From: an uncultured Alphaproteobacteria bacterium | GTDB lineage: Bacteria > Pseudomonadota > Alphaproteobacteria > Rhizobiales > Ancalomicrobiaceae | Reading direction: 5' to 3' | Length of the DNA: 50,951 nucleotides | Assembly: GCA_937864925.1 (NCBI GenBank) | Contig: CALMFH010000081.1 | Span: forward strand, 1-50,951 | Shown here: positions 1 through 9,906 of the stretch, piece by piece | How the letters are laid out: every line of letters starts with the position of its first letter | How positions within the stretch are numbered: position 1 is the first letter of the stretch | The notes under the pieces: generated by a model | Seen by the model: only the letters and a program-made list of their open reading frames with translations | The model's database searches: none | What the model was told of the DNA's origin: nothing | Position numbers and translations under genes: made by a program

Positions 1-1960
1 CCGCCTGAAGATCCCGCTGATCTTCGGCCTCGACGTCATCCACGGCTATCACACCGCCTTCCCGGTCCCCCTCGGCGAGACCGCCGCCTTCCGCCCCGAC
101 GTCTGGGAGAAGAGCGCCCGCATCGCCGCCGAAGAGGCGACCGACGACGGTCTCCATCTCACCTTCGCGCCGATGCTCGACCTCGCCCGTGATCCGCGCT
201 GGGGCCGCATCATCGAAGGACCCGGCGAAGACCCCCACGTCGGCTGCTGCCTCGCCCGCGCCAAGGTCGCCGGCTTCCAGGGTGCCGATCTCGCGGCGCG
301 CGGTTCGCTTGCCGCCACCGCCAAGCATTTCGTCGCCTACGGCGCCTGCACCGCCGGTCGCGACTACGCCGCCGTCGACATCTCCGAACGGATGCTGCAC
401 GAGGCCTATCTGCCCGCCTTCGAGGCGGCGGTGAAGGCCGGCACCCTCGCCATCATGCCCGCCTTCATCGACATCGCCGGCCGGCCGATGTCGGGCGACA
501 AGGGCTTCCTCACCGACCTCGTGCGGACGAAATGGGGCTGGGACGGCATCTACGTCTCCGACTACGACGCCATCGGCGAGCTGATCGCCCACGGCGTCGC
601 CGCCGACTTCGCCGAAGCCGCGGCACTGGCGTTGAAGGCCGGCATGGACATCGACATGCAGAGCCGCGCCTACCCGGAAGGCTTGAAGCCGGCGCTGGAG
701 CGCGGTCTGATCTCGATCGACGACATCGACGCCGCGGTACGCCGGGTGCTCGCCGCCAAGGAGCGGCTCGGCCTCTTCGACGATCCTTACGGTCGCGGCT
801 CGGTCGCGGGCGGCGTCTCCCGCCCGCTCGCCGAACGCCGCGCCTATGCCCGCGAGGCGGCGGCGGTGTCGATGGTGCTCGCCAAGAACGACGGCGGTCT
901 GCTTCCGCTGGCGCCGACCGGCGGGCCGCTCGCCCTCATCGGCCATGCCGCGGTCAAGGACGACGAAGCGCTCGGCTCGTGGTTCGCTCTCGGCGACATG
1001 AACCCGATCACCGGGCTGGCCGCCGGCATCCGGTCCGCCTTCCCCGGCCGTGAGCTGATCGTCGAGAAGGGCTGCGATCTCGCCCTCGACGGTCCCTCGC
1101 CGGAGAGCGACACCGCCGACATCGCCCGCGCTGTGCGGGCAGCGAAGAAGGCGGAGGTGGTGCTGCTCGCCATCGGCGAGCCGGCGCTCCTCACCGGCGA
1201 GGCGGCGAGCCGCACCCGCATCCGCCTGACCGGCCGCCAGGAGGAACTGGCGCGCAAGGTGATCGCCACCGGCAAGCCGGTCGTCCTGCTCCTCGGCTGC
1301 GGCCGGCCGCTGACCGAGACCTGGCTCTACGACGAGGTCGGCGCGGTGCTGGTCACCTGGTATCTCGGCTCGGAGGCCGGTCCGGCGGTCGGCGACATCC
1401 TCTCCGGCGCCCGTTCGCCCTCCGGCCGTCTGCCGGTCTCCTGGCCGCGCCACGTCGGCCAGATCCCGATCTTCTACAACGAACGGCCGAGCGGCCGGCC
1501 CTGGGCGCCGGGCGAGCACTTCACCACCCGCTGGGTCGACAGCCCCAACACCCCGCTCTGGCCCTTCGGCCACGGCCTCTCCTACACCACCTTCGAACTC
1601 TCGGCGCCGCGCACGGAGCAGACCTTCTGGACCGGTGAGCCACTCGAGGTCGAGGTCGACGTCGCCAACGTCGGGGGGCGTGACGGTGCCACCACGGTGT
1701 TCCTGTTCCTGCGCGACCGGGTCGCCTCCACCACCCGGCCGATCATGGAGTTGAAACGCTTCGAGACGGTCGATCTCGCCGCCGGCGAACGCCGTACCCT
1801 CCACTTCACCTTGGCGCCCGACGACTTCCTCTGCCTCGGCCCCGACATGGTGGCGCGGGCCGAACCCGGCGTCTTCGACCTCCTCGTCGGCGAGAGCGCC
1901 GACCGTGAGGCTTTGAAGAGCGTCGCCGTGACGCTGCTGGGAGAAGCGCTGGTGGCGTGA
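1..1960 (+). CDS. GH3 family beta-glucosidase, 5' end outside window
   Basis: Hydrolyses terminal beta-D-glucosyl or related linkages in oligosaccharides. The reading frame is open from base 2, so the gene starts upstream; an internal ATG at 173 is not the start, because the sequence before it already encodes the conserved GH3 N-terminal barrel (IPLIFGLDVIHGY near base 10). The likely catalytic nucleophile is the Asp of YVSDYDAIGEL (codon 560-562). The (alpha/beta)6 sandwich domain follows at about 870-1450, and a C-terminal fibronectin-III-like domain ends the protein, as in BglX-type enzymes. No signal peptide can be judged because the start is missing. The gene ends 4 bp before the convergent MFS gene. 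Family assignment is secure; substrate is not. Confidence 0.93.
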   Translation, partial: RLKIPLIFGLDVIHGYHTAFPVPLGETAAFRPDVWEKSARIAAEEATDDGLHLTFAPMLDLARDPRWGRIIEGPGEDPHVGCCLARAKVAGFQGADLAARGSLAATAKHFVAYGACTAGRDYAAVDISERMLHEAYLPAFEAAVKAGTLAIMPAFIDIAGRPMSGDKGFLTDLVRTKWGWDGIYVSDYDAIGELIAHGVAADFAEAAALALKAGMDIDMQSRAYPEGLKPALERGLISIDDIDAAVRRVLAAKERLGLFDDPYGRGSVAGGVSRPLAERRAYAREAAAVSMVLAKNDGGLLPLAPTGGPLALIGHAAVKDDEALGSWFALGDMNPITGLAAGIRSAFPGRELIVEKGCDLALDGPSPESDTADIARAVRAAKKAEVVLLAIGEPALLTGEAASRTRIRLTGRQEELARKVIATGKPVVLLLGCGRPLTETWLYDEVGAVLVTWYLGSEAGPAVGDILSGARSPSGRLPVSWPRHVGQIPIFYNERPSGRPWAPGEHFTTRWVDSPNTPLWPFGHGLSYTTFELSAPRTEQTFWTGEPLEVEVDVANVGGRDGATTVFLFLRDRVASTTRPIMELKRFETVDLAAGERRTLHFTLAPDDFLCLGPDMVARAEPGVFDLLVGESADREALKSVAVTLLGEALVA

Positions 1961-1964
1961 CTCA

Positions 1965-3170
1965 TCACCCCTTCGGCGGCGGCACGAACACCGCGACGGT
2001 GAAGAGGGCCGCCCCGAGCGCCATGGTGAGCGGTGTCGCCAGTCCGCCGCCGAAATGGGCGGCGACCAGTGACAGGGCGATGCCGCCGACCTGCTGGAAC
2101 AGGCCGAGCCAGGCCGAAGCCTGCCCTGCCATCTCCGGGAACGGCCGCATGGTGATGGCGATCGCCATCGGCTGGCCGATGCCCCAGCCGAAATAGAACG
2201 GGAAGACCGCGGCGAGGATCACCGCCCAGTGACCGAAGCCGAGCCACAGCACCACCGCCGGCATGGTCGTGCCGAGGAGGAGCAGCGCGGCGGAAGTCCT
2301 GAGGATGTGGCGCGGCAGCAGCTTCTGGGCCAGCCGCATCGACACCAGACTGCCGGAGACGAAGCCGGCCGAGCCGATGGTGTAGACCGCCGAGGCCTCG
2401 AGCTTGGTCATGCCGAGCATGCCGATCAGCAGGAAGCCCGAGGTGGTGAGCCAAGTGAGCAGGATGCCGTAGCCGGCGGCGAGTGCCGCCACCCCGATCA
2501 GGAACACCCGGTGGCGCATCAGCTGCCCGAGCGCGGCGAGGATCGAGATCCCGCCCGCATCCGCGACCGCCGCCGGTCGCGTCTCCGGCAGCCGCCGCCA
2601 CAGGATCGTCGCCAGGACCGCGCCGTAGAGGGCGAGCACGATGATCGTCGCCCGCCAGCCGCCGAGATGGGCGGCGAAGGTGCCGAGGAGCGGTGCGGTC
2701 AGCGGCGCGATGCCGACGAAGGCGCCCATCTTCGACAATGCCCGCCCCGCTCCTTCCGCCGAGACGGTGTCGCGGATCAGGGTGCGTGAGAGAATCGGCC
2801 CGGTCGCCGCCGCCATGCCCTGGACGAAGCGCGCCGCCACCAGGAGGTCGAGGCTCGGCGCCGCGGCGGCCAGGATCGAGGCGAGCGTGTAGACGGCGAG
2901 ACCGGTGATCGCCGTCGGCCGTCGCCCGATGCGATCGGCGAAGCGGCCGATGGCGAGATGGGCGAGGCCGAACCCCAGGGTGAAGGCGAGCATCGTACGT
3001 TGCACCCCGGCGACGTCGACGCCGAAGTCGCGGCCGAGATCGACCATCGCCGTCAGATAGATGTCGGTCGACAGTGGCAACACCGCGAACAGCGCGGCGG
3101 CGAAGAGGACCATCGGCGTGCCGCTCGCGGCTGGACGGGGGCCGGGGTGCGGCGCGGACGGCGATGTCAT
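1965..3170 (-). CDS. MFS transporter, Bcr/CflA drug-resistance type
   Basis: A twelve-helix major facilitator protein of about 401 residues, likely exporting a drug or small metabolite by proton antiport across the inner membrane. The Bcr/CflA hallmark is the first helix region with PLSTDIYLTAM, followed by the loop motif GRFADRIGRRP between helices 2 and 3. The start is taken at the ATG at 3170 because helix 1 begins about 20 residues later; an in-frame start at 3236 would add an Arg-rich leader unlike the family, and neither has a strong ribosome binding site. It converges on the GH3 gene with a 4-bp gap. Substrate cannot be inferred. Confidence 0.88.
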   Translation of the reverse strand: MTSPSAPHPGPRPAASGTPMVLFAAALFAVLPLSTDIYLTAMVDLGRDFGVDVAGVQRTMLAFTLGFGLAHLAIGRFADRIGRRPTAITGLAVYTLASILAAAAPSLDLLVAARFVQGMAAATGPILSRTLIRDTVSAEGAGRALSKMGAFVGIAPLTAPLLGTFAAHLGGWRATIIVLALYGAVLATILWRRLPETRPAAVADAGGISILAALGQLMRHRVFLIGVAALAAGYGILLTWLTTSGFLLIGMLGMTKLEASAVYTIGSAGFVSGSLVSMRLAQKLLPRHILRTSAALLLLGTTMPAVVLWLGFGHWAVILAAVFPFYFGWGIGQPMAIAITMRPFPEMAGQASAWLGLFQQVGGIALSLVAAHFGGGLATPLTMALGAALFTVAVFVPPPKG

Positions 3171-3417
3171 CGCGGGATCTCGAAGGAACGCGGGGCGAGG
3201 CGAGCCGATCTCGGCCGTACGCGAGCACCGGACCACTCCGGCCCGCTACCACGACGGCCGCGTGACCTTAGCCGCCCGGCGCGTCAGGGCGAACCGTCGA
3301 ACGCGAACAAGCGGATCGGAAGTCCGACCTCGCCATTCGGATTGCCTATAGCCGGATCACCGCCCGCCCGCCCGCCGAGGCCGTTGCCGCCGCGCTCGGC
3401 GGTCACACCGAGCGTCC
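3171..3417. other. Intergenic region upstream of the MFS gene
   Basis: No open frame here has coding character. It holds the 5' side of the minus-strand MFS gene, so its promoter should lie here, but no clear sigma70 boxes are visible. It continues into the two-hairpin repeat that follows the first GH13 gene. Confidence 0.5.
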
Positions 3418-3531
3418 GGAGTTTCGACCTGTTCGAAACTCCATAGGCGAAGGCGAGCCCGAACGGGCGTCTGCCGGGCGGACCGTGACGCCGATGAAAT
3501 TCGGTCGAGTCCGAGTTTCATCGGCCGAGCA

Positions 3532-3534
<3 letters not shown>
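3418..3534 (-). repeat. Two-hairpin dispersed repeat, copy A
   Basis: About 115 bp closely similar to copy B at 25727-25848. Hairpin 1 has 14-nt arms at 3491-3504 and 3511-3524 with one non-Watson-Crick position and a 6-nt loop. Hairpin 2 has perfect 10-nt arms at 3418-3427 and 3433-3442 around the loop CCTGT. The repeat begins at the TGA stop (3532-3534) of the first GH13 gene, so on the minus strand it is the immediate 3' untranslated sequence. No T-run follows either stem, so a classical intrinsic terminator is not supported; a REP/BIME-like element or an mRNA 3'-end stabiliser fits better. Confidence 0.75.
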
Positions 3535-5145
<1,611 letters not shown>

Positions 5146-5261
5146 CGTACTCTCCTTTCCCGGCATCGAGAGAACGCCGGAAGCTCCCCGAGATCGCCAT
5201 CATACTCCGGCCGTCGCGGCCTGCGCAGTGGACGGATCGCCCCGCCCGCCCGGCTTCCGCA

Positions 5262-6875
5262 TCATCCGGCGACGGCGATCACCACCGCCTCGTCCGGGCC
5301 GAGACACAGGGTCTCGCCGACGCTCTCGCCGCCGCGATCGAGGCCGCTCGTGAGCGCGATCCGCCCGCCGGCGGCCGGCGGCAGCGCCACCGTGCGCGGC
5401 GCGTGCGCGAGATTGAGCGCGACGACGAAGACCTCCGTGCCGTGGCGGCGTTCGAACGCCAGGACGTCGTTGGCGCCGCAGAGCACCGTCACCGCGCCGA
5501 TCGCCAACGCCGGATGGGCGCGCCGTAGCGCGATCAGCCGGCGATGCAGCGTCAGCATCGAACGCGGGTCGGCCTCCTCGGCGGCGACGTTGACCGTCGC
5601 GTGATCTTCGGTCAGCGGCAGCCACGGCTCGACGGTGGAGAAGCCGGCGAAACGCGAACCGTCCCACGGCATCGGTGTCCGGGCGATGTCGCGATTGTGG
5701 TCGACGAGCCCCGGCTCCCGCTTCTCCTGCGGGTCGCGGACCCGCTCGGGTGGCACGACGCCGTTCTCGAGCCCCAGTTCGTCGCCCTGCCACAGGATCG
5801 GCGTACCACGCGCGGTGAGCAGGAAGACGGCGGCCACGCGCGCCTGCGCCGGTCCGAGCCGCGAGGCGACGCGCGGGTTGTCGGGGTTGCCGAAGATCCA
5901 GTTCGGCCATGCACCCGCCGGCAACGCCGCCTCGTAGGTCTCGATACCGCGGGCGACCACCTCGGCCCGCCACGGATCCATGATCAGATGCTGGTTGAAC
6001 GGCAGATTGCAGCCGTCCGACGTCGGGCCGTAGTAGGCGCACATGCGATCGTAATCGAGATAGAGCTCGCCGATCATCGCCCGATCCGGGAACTCGTCGA
6101 GCACCCGCCTGAGGCCGCACACCACCTCGACCGTCTCGGGCAGATCGGCGGTGCGGATCTGCAGGAACTGGCGGATCGCCGGCTCGCCCGGGCGGAAGTC
6201 CGGGTTGGGCGGGTTGTCGCGCCAGTGCGGGTCCTTGAGCAGGTGCCACATGGCGTCGACCCGGAAGCCGTCGATGCCACGCGCCAGCCAGAAGCGCATG
6301 ACGTCGTGTTGAGCGTGCGCGACCGCCGGGTTGCGCCAGTTCAGATCCGGCTGTTCGGCGAGGAAGGCGTGGTACCAGTACTGACCGCGCTCCTCGCACC
6401 ACGCCCAGGCACTGCCGCCGAACAACGAGCGCCAGTTGTTGGGCGGGCCGCCGTCGGAGGCGGGATCGCGCCACAGGTACCAGTCTGCCCGCGGGTTGTC
6501 GCGCGACGACCGGCTCTCCAGGAACCACGGGTGCTGGTCGGAGGTGTGGTTGGGCACGAAGTCGATCATCAGCTTCATGCCGCGGGCGTGGACGTCGGCG
6601 ATCAGCCCGTCCATCTCGGCGAGCGTGCCGAACTGCGCGCCGACCGCGGTGTGGTCGACGACGTCGTAGCCGAAGTCCTTCATCGGCGAGACGTAGACCG
6701 GCGACATCCAGATGGCGTCGATGCCGAGGCCGACGAGATGGTCGAGCCGCGCCCGGATGCCGGCGATGTCGCCCCAGCCGTCACCGTTCGTATCCATGTA
6801 GGAGCAGGGATAGAGATTGTAGACGACGCCGCGTTTCCACCACGGCTCGGCGAGGCTCGCGGGATGGAACTGCAT
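5262..6875 (-). CDS. GH13 alpha-glucosidase, copy 2, altered NHD motif
   Basis: Paralogue of the following gene, 537 residues, with the same architecture: (beta/alpha)8 barrel then a C-terminal beta domain. The nucleophile motif GFRVDAMWH and acid/base motif MIGELYLD are intact. In region IV the usual Asn-His-Asp is Asn330-Pro331-Asp332 (FGNPDNPR; codon CCC at 5883-5885), so the transition-state-stabilising His seen in copy 1 is missing. The start is well supported by GAGGAGG six bases before the ATG. The enzyme may have reduced activity, an altered donor site or transferase preference; this is inference. First gene of the two-gene unit; the promoter should lie in 6876-7140, shared with the divergent radical SAM gene. 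Confidence 0.92.
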   Translation of the reverse strand: MQFHPASLAEPWWKRGVVYNLYPCSYMDTNGDGWGDIAGIRARLDHLVGLGIDAIWMSPVYVSPMKDFGYDVVDHTAVGAQFGTLAEMDGLIADVHARGMKLMIDFVPNHTSDQHPWFLESRSSRDNPRADWYLWRDPASDGGPPNNWRSLFGGSAWAWCEERGQYWYHAFLAEQPDLNWRNPAVAHAQHDVMRFWLARGIDGFRVDAMWHLLKDPHWRDNPPNPDFRPGEPAIRQFLQIRTADLPETVEVVCGLRRVLDEFPDRAMIGELYLDYDRMCAYYGPTSDGCNLPFNQHLIMDPWRAEVVARGIETYEAALPAGAWPNWIFGNPDNPRVASRLGPAQARVAAVFLLTARGTPILWQGDELGLENGVVPPERVRDPQEKREPGLVDHNRDIARTPMPWDGSRFAGFSTVEPWLPLTEDHATVNVAAEEADPRSMLTLHRRLIALRRAHPALAIGAVTVLCGANDVLAFERRHGTEVFVVALNLAHAPRTVALPPAAGGRIALTSGLDRGGESVGETLCLGPDEAVVIAVAG

Positions 6876-7140
6876 GGAACCTCCTCACCGGTCGTCCGCC
6901 GCCGGCGCGCGCTGCGCGGCGACGCGACACGTCATCATAGACCCGTCGGCGGTGGCCGGAAAACGAGGGGAAATCCCCGACGATCGAAACCGCGGCCGGT
7001 GCGCCGTCGATGGCCGGCGTGATCGGTCGTGGCGCAGCGATCGTCCCGAACGACATGCCGTGCTTTCGGGCTGGCTCCGAAGTTCCGGCACGTGCTAATG
7101 GGATCTTTCCATCCGAGGTCGGCCTCGAGAGGTTCGTCGA

Positions 7141-8919
7141 ATGGGTCTTCGTCAGATGATCTTCCACGTGGTTCTGATCAAGCCGACTCGCTACGACGAC
7201 GCCGGCTATCCGATCCATTGGACGCGCAGTCCACTACCGTCCAACACCCTCGCCTGCATGTGGGGGATCGTCGACGACTGCCGCCGGCGACGTGTTCTCG
7301 GGGACGACGTGGAGATCGTCACGACCACGATCGACGAAACCAATGCCCGGATCGACCATGCCCGTCTCATCGCGCGGATCCGCAGGGACGGTGGACGCGC
7401 GCTCATTTGTCTGGTCGGCGTTCAGTCGAACCAGTTCCCGCGGGCTCTCGACATCGCCGGGTTCTTCCGCGCTGCCGGTCTGCCGGTGGCGATCGGCGGG
7501 TTCCACGTTTCGGGTTGTCTCGCGATGTTGGACAGCCTCCCCCCCGAACTCGCGAAGGCACAGGAGCTCGGTATCGGTCTGTTCGCGGGCGAAGCCGAGG
7601 ACGGGCGTTTCGATGCCGTCCTGCTGGATGCGTTCCGCGGCCGACTCGCACCGCTCTACGATCATCTGTCCGACCTGCCCACTCTGGCGGGCCAGCCCCT
7701 GCCGTTTCTTCCGGCCGAACTCGTTCGACGGACGATTTCGGAATCGAGCAGCTTCGATCTCGGGCGGGGCTGTCCGTTCGAATGCTCGTTCTGCTGCATC
7801 ATCAACGTTCAGGGGAGGCGATCTCGTTATCGGACCCCTGACGATCTCGAAGCGATCGTGCGTGCCAATGCGGCGATCGGCATCCGGGAGTTCTTCACGA
7901 CCGACGACAATCTCGCCCGCAACAAGGACTGGGAGGCGCTGTTCGATCGTCTGATTCTCCTCCGAGAGCGTGACGGCCTCGAGGTCAGCCTTCAGATCCA
8001 GATCGATACGCTGGCCCATCGCACGCCCGGCTTCATCGAGAAGGCGTTCAAGGCGGGGGTGACGAAGCTGTTCATCGGATTGGAAAATATAAATCCGGAC
8101 AATCTGGCGATAATAAAGAAAAAGCAAAATAGAATCACTGAATACAGAGACATGCTTCTGGCGTGGAAGAAATATCCGGTCGTCATAACCTGCGGATATA
8201 TTTACGGATTTCCGGGTGATACGCGAGAGTCCGTGTTGAGAGATATCGACATCATCAAGAAAGAATTGCCGATCGATATTCTATATCTGACGATCCTGAC
8301 ACCGTTGCCGGGCTCTGCGGATCACAAGCGCCTGACCGCGGAGGGCGTCTGGATGGACCCGGATCTCAACCAGTACGACCTGTCGCATCCCGTCGTCCAC
8401 CATCCGACCATGTCGGACGAGGAGTTCGCCTCCACCTTCGCCGAAGCGTGGCAGCGGTTCTACACGCCGGATCACGTCGAGCGCGTCATGCGCCGCGCCG
8501 CCGCACTCGGCAGCGACAAGCGCTACACGATAGCCCACCGTCTCTTCTACATGGGTGAGCTGACGCGAATAAACGGCGAGTATTCGCTCGATATGGGGCC
8601 GGGTCGTCTGAGATACCGCTCCGAGAGACGCCCGACACTGCCCCTCGAAAGCTGGCCACGATACTTCGGTCGTGTGGCGCGAGATTTCGCAAGTGGCTAT
8701 ATCAGGGCGATGTGGGTCTTCTATAGCTATCGCCGTATGGCGCGACGTATCTGGAGCGACCCGGAGCGTTTTCGCTATCGTGACGCTGCGATCGCTCCGG
8801 CGAGCGAGACGGAATTCGAATCCTTGGATCTCTACCGCGAAACCCGAGGCGGCGATCGCGCCGTGCTCAAGCACCGCGCCGATGCGGAGCGCCTCGCGAA
8901 CGCCAAGCGGCGATCATGA
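7141..8919 (+). CDS. B12-binding-type radical SAM protein
   Basis: A 592-residue radical SAM enzyme. Residues about 1-170 look like a Rossmann-type cobalamin-binding domain, and the [4Fe-4S] cluster motif is CPFECSFC in LGRGCPFECSFC near residue 214, followed by a TIM-barrel domain (TTDDNLARNKD, FIGLENINPDN, YGFPGDTRES). The long C-terminal part is Arg/Tyr-rich. The class includes methyltransferases, ring-forming enzymes and hopanoid-modifying enzymes; the substrate here is unknown. Start at 7141 has GAGAGG upstream; ATG 7156 is an alternative. It is convergent with the SDR-AOS-PKS operon and may modify its lipid product. Bases about 8080-8290 are markedly AT-rich (AAA, ATA codons) compared with the rest. 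Confidence 0.85.
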   Translation: MGLRQMIFHVVLIKPTRYDDAGYPIHWTRSPLPSNTLACMWGIVDDCRRRRVLGDDVEIVTTTIDETNARIDHARLIARIRRDGGRALICLVGVQSNQFPRALDIAGFFRAAGLPVAIGGFHVSGCLAMLDSLPPELAKAQELGIGLFAGEAEDGRFDAVLLDAFRGRLAPLYDHLSDLPTLAGQPLPFLPAELVRRTISESSSFDLGRGCPFECSFCCIINVQGRRSRYRTPDDLEAIVRANAAIGIREFFTTDDNLARNKDWEALFDRLILLRERDGLEVSLQIQIDTLAHRTPGFIEKAFKAGVTKLFIGLENINPDNLAIIKKKQNRITEYRDMLLAWKKYPVVITCGYIYGFPGDTRESVLRDIDIIKKELPIDILYLTILTPLPGSADHKRLTAEGVWMDPDLNQYDLSHPVVHHPTMSDEEFASTFAEAWQRFYTPDHVERVMRRAAALGSDKRYTIAHRLFYMGELTRINGEYSLDMGPGRLRYRSERRPTLPLESWPRYFGRVARDFASGYIRAMWVFYSYRRMARRIWSDPERFRYRDAAIAPASETEFESLDLYRETRGGDRAVLKHRADAERLANAKRRS

Positions 8920-9036
8920 TGGAATGAGCGGGACGTCTCTGCCGGCGAGGGTCTCGGACACGGCTCGCGGCCTCACCCGGACGTCACCGACATCGCGACC
9001 GACCGATGCCCGGTGGTTCGCCGTCGCCGCGCGGAA

Positions 9037-9879
9037 TCACCCGTCGCCCTGAGGCTCACTGTCGGACCTCGGCCGTCCGAGGTCGCGTGGAGGGGTGTGG
9101 CGGGCGAGGTGGAACCGCATCCGTCTCGTGACGAGAGCGCCGACGAAACGGGGAAGCATCGGGGAGAGCCGAGCCAACCAGCCGATCATCCTGGGAAGTG
9201 CGATCATCGCACGATCGTGTGTCAAGCAGTGCAGCACCGCTGCGGCGACGTCGTCGGCAGCGATCTCGCCGGGGCGTGGACCGATGTGCCGATCGGTCGT
9301 CGGCGCTTCGACGGGGCCGGAGCAGATCGTCGAAACCCGAACCCCGCGCCCCCGCGTCGCTCCCCGCAGCGCGAGACCGAAAGAGAGCAGGCCCGCTTCG
9401 GCCGCCGAATAGCTCGGGGCATCGGGCAACGGTGTCAGCGCCGCGAGCGACGACACGAGGACGATCGCCCCCTCGCCCCGATCGATCATGTCCGTCAGGA
9501 CCAGATGGACGAGATCGATGGTCGCCAGCAGGTTCACCTCCAGCACGAGACGAGACGTGTCGCGGCTCTCGACGACTTCGTCCTCGTACCGGCCTTCCGC
9601 CACACCCGCACAGGCGATCAACGATTCGATCGGCGCCTCCGAGCGCAGCATCGCGACGTGACGCTCCATCGCCGCGCGGTCACGGAGATCGGCGACCAGT
9701 ATCCTGACGTCGGCGGCGCCGAGGGCCAGACAATCATCGGCGACCGCGGCGAGCCTGTCCGGGTCGCGGCCGACGAGTACGAGAAACTTGTGGCGCCGTG
9801 ACAGGGCCCTGGCCACGGCCGCACCTGTTCCACTCGAACCACCGGTGACCATCGACCAAGCGAAGCCTGCTTCGTTCAT
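9037..9879 (-). CDS. Short-chain dehydrogenase/reductase, catalytic Lys replaced
   Basis: A classical-looking SDR of about 280 residues with TGGSSGTG nucleotide-binding motif at residues 12-19, ACAG in the position of NNAG, and the Ser of VSSLAAL. The expected YxxxK reads Tyr157-Ser-Ala-Ala-Glu161, so the catalytic Lys is Glu (codon at 9397-9399). As the last gene of the KpsS-PKS-AOS-SDR operon, 24 bp after the alpha-oxoamine synthase, the natural guess is reduction of the amino-ketone it makes, analogous to 3-ketosphinganine reductase. The missing Lys makes activity uncertain. A GTG at 9882 directly precedes the ATG. Family is sure, role is inferred. Confidence 0.87.
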   Translation of the reverse strand: MNEAGFAWSMVTGGSSGTGAAVARALSRRHKFLVLVGRDPDRLAAVADDCLALGAADVRILVADLRDRAAMERHVAMLRSEAPIESLIACAGVAEGRYEDEVVESRDTSRLVLEVNLLATIDLVHLVLTDMIDRGEGAIVLVSSLAALTPLPDAPSYSAAEAGLLSFGLALRGATRGRGVRVSTICSGPVEAPTTDRHIGPRPGEIAADDVAAAVLHCLTHDRAMIALPRMIGWLARLSPMLPRFVGALVTRRMRFHLARHTPPRDLGRPRSDSEPQGDG

Positions 9880-9906
9880 CACGAGCCCTCGCTGTACGAG
9901 AACGCC

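Noticed and set aside
1582-3252. 556-residue minus-strand frame
   Set aside because: Overlaps the MFS and GH3 genes in another frame; Arg/Pro-rich shadow.
3418-3442. Intrinsic terminator
   Set aside because: No T-run after the stem on either strand; reported as a repeat instead.
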